From NCBI GenBank assembly GCA_034006265.1, contig JAVETB010000046.1, positions 1 through 20,666 of the forward strand: 20,666 nucleotides of DNA, in the 5' to 3' direction. Every line of letters starts with the position of its first letter. The stretch's first letter is position 1. Shown piece by piece: positions 15,425 through 20,666 of this stretch. This DNA is from Syntrophus sp034006265. GTDB lineage: Bacteria; Desulfobacterota; Syntrophia; Syntrophales; Syntrophaceae. The notes beneath the pieces were generated by a model that saw nothing but the letters and a program-made list of their open reading frames with translations, was not told where the DNA came from and did no database searches. The position numbers were made by a program, and so were the translations under genes.

Positions 15425-17458
15425 CTAGCCCTGGTCGTACGCGAAGAACTGCATGGTAAACACCGCCCTGCCCTGGGTCGCAGAGCGAAGATCCGTGGAA
15501 TAACCGAAAAGGGCCTTCAAGGGAACCCGGGCGCGAATTTCGGAAATCGCTCCCTTGGGCGTGATTTCCTGGACTTCCCCTCTTCGGGCGTTGATGTCTC
15601 CGATCACCTCCCCCATAAACTCAGCCGGGGTGATCACACTGACCATCATGACGGGTTCGAGCAGCAGGGGATCGGCTTTATTGAATCCGTCCCTCAATGC
15701 GGAGGTTGCTGCAATTTTATAACCGATGGGCGAGGATTCGCCTTCCTTTATCGTGAGTTCGGCCACGCTCACACGCATGTCCACAAGAGGATAGCCGGCA
15801 ATCACGCCGCTTTGAATCGCCTCCGATATCCCCTCTTCCGTGGCCCGGACATATTCTGCGGGCAGTGCATCCGCTTCGGGAATCCAGTCCGTTTCAACGC
15901 CGGCTCCGCGTTCCAGCGGCTGCAGGATCAGGCGGACATGGCCGAAATGCTTCTTGTCGCCCAGCTCTCTTTCGAAATGCCCTTCACTTTCAACTTTTTT
16001 CCTGATGGTCTCCCGATAGACCACCCGGGGTTTCCCCACGTTGACCTGGGTGTGAAACTCCCGGCTTAACCGGTCGATAATGACATCGAGGTGCAACTCT
16101 CCCATCCCGGATATCACGGTTTGCGCCGTTTCATCGTCGTATTTCACCCGGAGCGTCGGATCTTCATCCATCAGCTTCTGCAAAGCCAGCGACAATTTTT
16201 CCTGATCGGCAGGTGTCTTTGCTTCAATGGCCTGTGAAATGACCGGCTCATAAAATTCCATGGATTCGAGCAGGATGGGATGCGCCTCATCGCAGATCGT
16301 ATCGCCGGTCGCCGTTTCCTTCAACCCCATCACCGCGACGATATCCCCGGCTCCGGCCTGCTCCAGGCGTTCACGCTTGTTGGCGTGCATCTTGAGAAGC
16401 CGGGAGGCCTTTTCCTTTCTGTTCTTGCTGGCGTTGTAAAGCTCCTCGCCCGTCTTGATCTGCCCCGAATAAATCCGCAGATAGGTCAGCTTGCGGCCTT
16501 CATCCTGCATCACCTTGAAGGCCAGGGCGGCCAGCGGCTCCCTGGTGCTGCTGATTCTCGTTAATTCCTCCCTCGTGACCGGATGAATTCCCGAAACGGG
16601 GGGGACATCCTCCGGGGAAGGCAGGAAATCGACCACGGCATCCAGCAGCGGCTGGATCCCCTTATTTCTCAAAGCGGTGCCGCACAGTACGGGAACGAGC
16701 CTGACGTCCAGGGTGGCCTTGCGGATTGCCGCATGCAGTTCCTTTTGCGATATATCCTCCCCTCCCAGGTACTTTTCCGCAATGTCGTCATCGAATTCCG
16801 CCACCGATTCCAGCATTCGTTCCCGCTGCAGCTCGACTTCCGGCATCAGATCCCCGGGAATGTCGATCGTTTCGTAATGCGCTCCCTTGGAGCTGTCGTC
16901 CCAGACGACACACTTTTGTGAAATCAGGTCCACGATCCCCTGGAACTTTTCTTCCTGCCCCCAAGGAATCTGGATGGGGAGGGGAATGGCGCTGAATCGC
17001 TCCTTCATCATCTCGATGACCCGGAAATAATCCGCACCGACCCGGTCCATCTTGTTAACGAATGCGATCTTGGGAACACCGTATTTGTCGGCCTGGTGCC
17101 AGACGGTTTCGGACTGCGGCTCCACACCCGCCACGGCATCGAACACGATCACGGCCCCGTCCAGTACGCGGAGGCTGCGTTCCACTTCAATGGTGAAATC
17201 CACATGACCCGGCGTATCGATGATATGAATTTCGGAGTTTTTCCAATTGCACGTTGTTACAGCCGACGTGATGGTGATCCCCCGCTCCTGCTCCTGAGGC
17301 ATCCAGTCCATAACGGCCTCTCCGTCATGGACCTCTCCGATCTTGTATGACTTCCCTGTATAGTAGAGGATCCGCTCGCTGACCGTTGTCTTTCCGGCAT
17401 CGATGTGAGCGATAATCCCGATATTTCGAATTCGTGACAGTCTGGATGTGGGAGGCAT
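15425..17458 (-). CDS. fusA: Translation elongation factor G (stand-alone paralogue)
   Basis: A GTPase that translocates the ribosome (or, in some paralogues, recycles it). Motifs: G1 AHIDAGKT at 17-24, switch I RGITITSA, G3 DTPGHVD, G4 NKMDR, G5 CGTALRNKG, followed by domain II, III (GMGELHLDVIIDRL), IV (VGKPRVVYRETI) and V (EVIGDINARRGEVQ). At 677 residues it is a little shorter than the usual 690-705. It lies outside the str operon: no rpsL, rpsG or tuf nearby. That suggests a second EF-G (EF-G2-like), though I cannot see whether another copy exists. The Shine-Dalgarno is weak (GGTG about 8 bases before the ATG). It starts 105 bases after the GerMN gene on the same strand, so it may be read from that promoter. 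Confidence 0.95.
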   Translation of the reverse strand: MPPTSRLSRIRNIGIIAHIDAGKTTVSERILYYTGKSYKIGEVHDGEAVMDWMPQEQERGITITSAVTTCNWKNSEIHIIDTPGHVDFTIEVERSLRVLDGAVIVFDAVAGVEPQSETVWHQADKYGVPKIAFVNKMDRVGADYFRVIEMMKERFSAIPLPIQIPWGQEEKFQGIVDLISQKCVVWDDSSKGAHYETIDIPGDLMPEVELQRERMLESVAEFDDDIAEKYLGGEDISQKELHAAIRKATLDVRLVPVLCGTALRNKGIQPLLDAVVDFLPSPEDVPPVSGIHPVTREELTRISSTREPLAALAFKVMQDEGRKLTYLRIYSGQIKTGEELYNASKNRKEKASRLLKMHANKRERLEQAGAGDIVAVMGLKETATGDTICDEAHPILLESMEFYEPVISQAIEAKTPADQEKLSLALQKLMDEDPTLRVKYDDETAQTVISGMGELHLDVIIDRLSREFHTQVNVGKPRVVYRETIRKKVESEGHFERELGDKKHFGHVRLILQPLERGAGVETDWIPEADALPAEYVRATEEGISEAIQSGVIAGYPLVDMRVSVAELTIKEGESSPIGYKIAATSALRDGFNKADPLLLEPVMMVSVITPAEFMGEVIGDINARRGEVQEITPKGAISEIRARVPLKALFGYSTDLRSATQGRAVFTMQFFAYDQG

Positions 17459-17544
17459 CGAAGCACCAATCTTTTCATGGTTTCCCGCCCGCCTTCAGGC
17501 AGACGGAAGAAATCATAAAAACAGTCTCTATCGTGAAGTTATCC

Positions 17545-17563
17545 CAGCTTGAACGGCAAGCTG
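17545..17563 (-). other. Hairpin directly after the GerMN gene stop
   Basis: CAGCTTG/CAAGCTG (17545-17551 with 17557-17563) is a 7-bp stem with a 5-base loop touching the stop codon of the minus-strand GerMN gene. No T run follows at once (a TTTTT comes about 25 bases later), so it is more likely an mRNA-stabilising or partial attenuator hairpin than a full terminator. Whether EF-G needs its own promoter depends on this. Confidence 0.4.
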
Positions 17564-18190
17564 TTACTGACCCTTTACGTCCTGCGCCAGGTATTCCCTG
17601 TTGAAGCTGAAGGGTTGCTTCAGGCTGATATGCCCTTTGAGCGAATCCACTTCCCGGCCCTCGATCAGAATTTTTACCGCCTTGATTTCAGGAATATTGG
17701 CCGTGAGAGAATTGGTCAGGGAATACACGGTGGCCATTTCGCTGGCGCTCCCTCCCGGATGGTCCTGGACGAGATTTTTGCTGAAACTGACAAAGATCGT
17801 GGAATTCGCTTCAATCTTTGCGCTCTTGAGCGCCACTTCCGGCGGGAAGGTATTCACCTTACCGGTTTTGGAACCATCCAGCAGGGCCCTTACAATCTCC
17901 TCCGCCTGCTGAACGGGGGATTCCATTTTAGGAATCAACCGCTTTTCCGACACGAGAAAACGTTCATTGGCATCGGAAAAGTACAGAACGACCGACTGCT
18001 TCTCTTTCGACCCCTTCTGATCCGTCCGGCCTCCTATCGGCGGATAGATCACATTAAAAAGCGTCACAAAAAAGAAAATCAGGAATCCGACAACGGCAAG
18101 TCCAATTATTGCAAGAATCAGCTTCTGAGTACCCTTTTTCTTCTTCCTGTTCTTGAGCTCTGTGATACGCTTCTGCTTTTTTGTAGCCAT
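17564..18190 (-). CDS. Membrane-anchored GerMN-domain protein
   Basis: A 208-residue protein: a Lys/Arg-rich cytosolic start (MATKKQKRITELKNRKKKK), one membrane helix (about 24-47, LILAIIGLAVVGFLIFFFV) and an extracytoplasmic GerMN domain (about 70-200) with the usual VVLYFSDANERFLVSEKRLI start, QAEEIVRALLDGSK, TFPPEVALKSAKIEANSTIFVSF and the NSLTANIPEIKAVKILIEGREV end. GerMN domains occur in sporulation/germination proteins and in many non-sporulating bacteria; the role here is unknown, possibly envelope-related. The start is fixed by the promoter: the alternative TTG at 18229 lies in the -10 box. The Shine-Dalgarno is poor (GGGG 11 bases away). Confidence 0.88.
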   Translation of the reverse strand: MATKKQKRITELKNRKKKKGTQKLILAIIGLAVVGFLIFFFVTLFNVIYPPIGGRTDQKGSKEKQSVVLYFSDANERFLVSEKRLIPKMESPVQQAEEIVRALLDGSKTGKVNTFPPEVALKSAKIEANSTIFVSFSKNLVQDHPGGSASEMATVYSLTNSLTANIPEIKAVKILIEGREVDSLKGHISLKQPFSFNREYLAQDVKGQ

Positions 18191-18227
18191 AACCGGTAAT
18201 ACCCCGCTGTAACGAAAAAGTTGCCAC

Positions 18228-18256
18228 AATCTAAGGTATTTTCAAGACAGTGTCAA
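18228..18256 (-). promoter_or_regulatory. Sigma-70 promoter for the GerMN gene (and perhaps EF-G)
   Basis: On the minus strand TTGACA (18256-18251) is followed after 17 bases by TAGATT (18233-18228), a perfect -35 and 4 of 6 at the -10. Transcription would start near 18221, about 30 bases before the ATG at 18190, a normal leader length. Confidence 0.75.
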
Positions 18257-18419
18257 GGGAAGAACCGTAGGAACGATTCCAGAGAACAGACCGGGAACCA
18301 GTAAAAGAACAACAGGAATTAATCACATCTATTCATTATTCTATGTGCTTTGAGCCGATGGATTGATCCATCTTCATGGATGCGGATGAGATTCAAGACT
18401 TGACGGTGGGAATAAAATC
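18257..18419. other. Upstream region of the GAF-ATPase gene
   Basis: The divergent gap. I see no strong promoter facing right; ATTATTCTATG near 18335-18344 is AT-rich and might hold a -10, without a good -35. ATCCAT-CTTC-ATGGAT (18366-18381) is a perfect 6-bp hairpin in the probable leader. GGTGGGA about 8 bases before the ATG at 18420 serves as ribosome site. Confidence 0.4.
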
Positions 18420-20666
18420 ATGCAGGAAGCCCTGACGAAAAATTCACAAATCTCCGAACTCGAAAAAAAACTTCTCCTGCGGAAAAAAATGCAGGACATC
18501 ACCAACCAGATTCACGCCGCCCAGAATATAAAACAGATCCTTGTCGACCTGAAAGAAGCCATTCTGAATCTCTTCGATGCCTTTTCCATTACGATCTACG
18601 TCGTCGACCGGATGAGGAACCAAATCTTTTCCCTGCTGCTTGCCGGAGCCCAGATCCGGGAAATACGGGTGCCCATCAACAACAAAAGCATCTCCGGTTA
18701 TGTGGCCAATAACGGAAAGACCGTCAACATCGCCGATGCCTACGACGCTTCGGAGCTGAAGCGGATTGATCCCGAGCTGAGCTTCGACATGAGCTGGGAC
18801 AAGAAGACAGGCTTCCGCACCCGGCAGATTCTCTGCGCCCCCATCTTCCACAGCGGCAATCTTACCGGTGTCATCCAGATCCTGAACAAGAAGGGAAAAG
18901 GGAATTTCTCCGAGGAGGAAGAGGGATTTGTCCAGGAAATCGCCGAAGTGCTCGGTGTTGCCTTCTTCAACCAGGAGCGCTATGCCCGGCGGCGGAAGAC
19001 CCGCTACGATTATCTCATCAGCAGAGACCTGCTGAAGGAAGAGGAGCTGGACAGCGCACTGGAGGAATCCCGGGAACAGAAAGAACCGATGGAATCCTTC
19101 CTCATGAAAAAATACGGCATTTCCAAGGAGGACATCGGGAAGTCGCTGGAGGAATTCTATCGCTGCCAATTCATCAAATTCGATGACAAATTCCCGATCC
19201 CCGGCGATCTGCTGAAAAACCTCAAGCGGGAATACCTGCTTCGGGAACTGTGGGTTCCCCTGAACAAAAAAGACGGCAACATCCAGGTGATCGTCGATGA
19301 CCCGAACAACATCATCAAGCGGGACATGATCGAGAGCCTTTTGAAAACCAAGGCTGTAAAGTACGACGTCGCTCTTCCCGAAGACATCATCCGCTACGTC
19401 AACCATTTTTTTCAGAGCCCCGCCAACGAGTCCTCCTTTGCCGAACTTCTCGGCAAGCTGGACGACGATGAAGAAAGCCCCGATGAAGACGGTGATGTCG
19501 TTTCCGAATCGGACAGCGTGATCATGCAGCTGGTCAACAAGATCATCAATGATGCCTATAACCGCCGCTCTTCCGATATTCATGTTGAACCGAACATCAC
19601 CAAAAAAAACGTGGAGATCCGCTTTCGCATCGATGGCGACTGCGGCCTCTATCAGACCGTTCCCTTCAGCTACCGGGCGGCGCTGGTGTCCCGGATCAAA
19701 ATCATGTCGAACCTGGACATCACCGTCAAGCGGATCCCCCAGGACGGGAAAATAAAATTCCGGAATTCGAGCGGGGAAGAGATTGAACTCCGTGTGGCCA
19801 CCATCCCCACGCAGGGCAGCGTGGAAGACGTTGTCATGCGTATCCTCGCCAAGGGGGAAACGATGCCCCTTGAAGCCATGGGAATGCTCGAGCGCAATTA
19901 CCAGGAAATGCTCAAGATCCTGGAGAAGCCCTACGGCATGATCCTCGTCGTCGGCCCCACGGGATCGGGAAAGACCACCACGCTCCATGCGGCCCTTCAC
20001 CACATCAATACCCCGGAGCGGAAGATCTGGACGGCTGAAGATCCCGTTGAAATTACCCAGTACGGATTGCGGCAGGTCCAGGTTCAGCCGAAAATAGGCT
20101 TTGATTTCGCGGCGGCCATGCGCGCCTTTCTCCGGGCCGACCCGGACGTGATCATGGTGGGGGAAATGAGGGATTTCGAAACAGCCAAGACGGGCGTCGA
20201 AGCCTCCCTGACCGGGCACCTCGTCTTCAGCACCCTTCACACCAACAGCGCCCCGGAAACCATCACCCGGCTGCTCGACATGGGAATAGATCCGCTGAAC
20301 TTCGCTGATGCCCTGCTGGGCATCCTGGCTCAGCGCCTGGTCCGGACGCTATGCAAAAAATGTAAGGAGGCCTACCACCCCACTCGCCGGGAATACGACG
20401 ATCTGGCCGAGAGTTACGGGCTGGAAGATTTCGCCAGGCTCAATGTCCCCTATACGGATGATTTCATCCTCTATCGTCCGAAGGGGTGCGATGCCTGCGA
20501 CCGAACGGGCTACAAGGGGCGGATGGGCATTCATGAATTGCTGATCGGCTCCGATTCGATCAAACGGCTGGTCCAGAAGCACGCCGACATTGAATCTCTG
20601 AGAAATGCGGCCATCTCGGAAGGGATGACGACCCTGCTCCAGGACGGCATCCAGAAAGCGATCCAG
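18420..20666 (+). CDS. GspE/PilB-family secretion or pilus ATPase with N-terminal GAF domain (3' end outside window)
   Basis: A hexameric ATPase driving type IV pilus extension or type II secretion. The frame is open for 749 codons to the window end. Order: GAF domain (about 20-185), a degenerate T2SSE/MshEN-like N-domain (about 195-335), an acidic linker (DDDEESPDEDGD), then the ATPase with SDIHVEP, Walker A GPTGSGKT (512-519), Asp box AEDPVE, Walker B VIMVGEMRD (usually GEIRD) and His box TGHLVFSTLHTN. Zinc cysteines are at 645, 648, 690 and 693 (CKKC, CDAC). The end LRNAAISEGMTTLLQDGIQKA suggests only 20-40 residues are missing. The fused GAF domain implies that a cyclic nucleotide or other small ligand gates the motor. 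No pilin or secretin gene is in view. Confidence 0.93.
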   Translation, partial: MQEALTKNSQISELEKKLLLRKKMQDITNQIHAAQNIKQILVDLKEAILNLFDAFSITIYVVDRMRNQIFSLLLAGAQIREIRVPINNKSISGYVANNGKTVNIADAYDASELKRIDPELSFDMSWDKKTGFRTRQILCAPIFHSGNLTGVIQILNKKGKGNFSEEEEGFVQEIAEVLGVAFFNQERYARRRKTRYDYLISRDLLKEEELDSALEESREQKEPMESFLMKKYGISKEDIGKSLEEFYRCQFIKFDDKFPIPGDLLKNLKREYLLRELWVPLNKKDGNIQVIVDDPNNIIKRDMIESLLKTKAVKYDVALPEDIIRYVNHFFQSPANESSFAELLGKLDDDEESPDEDGDVVSESDSVIMQLVNKIINDAYNRRSSDIHVEPNITKKNVEIRFRIDGDCGLYQTVPFSYRAALVSRIKIMSNLDITVKRIPQDGKIKFRNSSGEEIELRVATIPTQGSVEDVVMRILAKGETMPLEAMGMLERNYQEMLKILEKPYGMILVVGPTGSGKTTTLHAALHHINTPERKIWTAEDPVEITQYGLRQVQVQPKIGFDFAAAMRAFLRADPDVIMVGEMRDFETAKTGVEASLTGHLVFSTLHTNSAPETITRLLDMGIDPLNFADALLGILAQRLVRTLCKKCKEAYHPTRREYDDLAESYGLEDFARLNVPYTDDFILYRPKGCDACDRTGYKGRMGIHELLIGSDSIKRLVQKHADIESLRNAAISEGMTTLLQDGIQKAIQ

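Noticed and set aside
17549..18199. 216-codon + strand frame over the GerMN gene
   Set aside because: The minus frame has a promoter, a membrane anchor and GerMN motifs; the + frame has none.
18444..20240. Long open frame (598 codons) on the minus strand opposite the GAF-ATPase
   Set aside because: The + strand carries the Walker, Asp-box, His-box and zinc motifs in order. The minus product has no recognisable feature.

Overview
The window reads as a chromosomal stretch from an anaerobic deltaproteobacterium (Desulfobacterota). A Syntrophus-like member of the Syntrophales is my best guess. That placement is an inference from the gene order ispE / tRNA-Gln / prs / rplY / pth, two membrane pyrophosphatases side by side, a GAF-type sigma-54 activator and a GAF-fused secretion ATPase. 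No locus was matched to a database. Coding density is high. I see no IS element, phage gene, CRISPR array, rRNA or integration scar.

Layout. (1) 62-3557 (+): the disaggregase ClpB and the membrane protease HtpX, a protein-quality pair. (2) 3646-9780 (+): a housekeeping series. It holds a DUF1844 protein, ispE, a tRNA-Gln(TTG) lying between protein genes, prs, rplY (ctc) and pth. A first, divergent membrane pyrophosphatase (mPPase) follows, split into two frames by what looks like one missing G near 9013. A terminator at 9805-9845 closes the run. (3) 9859-12212 (+): a second, canonical mPPase with a K+-dependent signature, under its own promoter. Its leader of about 170 nt can form a pseudoknot and carries segments complementary to its own Shine-Dalgarno and start region. 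A strong terminator follows. (4) 12300-12826 (+): a 98-residue protein of unknown function with a near-consensus promoter that has an inverted repeat in its spacer, ending in a bidirectional terminator. (5) 12870-18256 (-): a sigma-54-dependent activator with two GAF domains, a stand-alone EF-G paralogue and a membrane-anchored GerMN-domain protein with a clear promoter. (6) 18420-20666 (+): a GspE/PilB-family ATPase with an N-terminal GAF domain, cut off by the window end.

How it fits together. prs makes PRPP; rplY and pth serve translation; ispE makes isoprenoid precursors. The two mPPases couple PPi and an ion gradient, which would suit an organism living near the thermodynamic limit. They appear to be controlled differently: the first rides on the housekeeping transcript, while the second has its own promoter, an operator-like repeat and a structured leader. 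That leader is the best candidate here for an undescribed regulatory system. The frameshift in the first enzyme is the main thing to verify.
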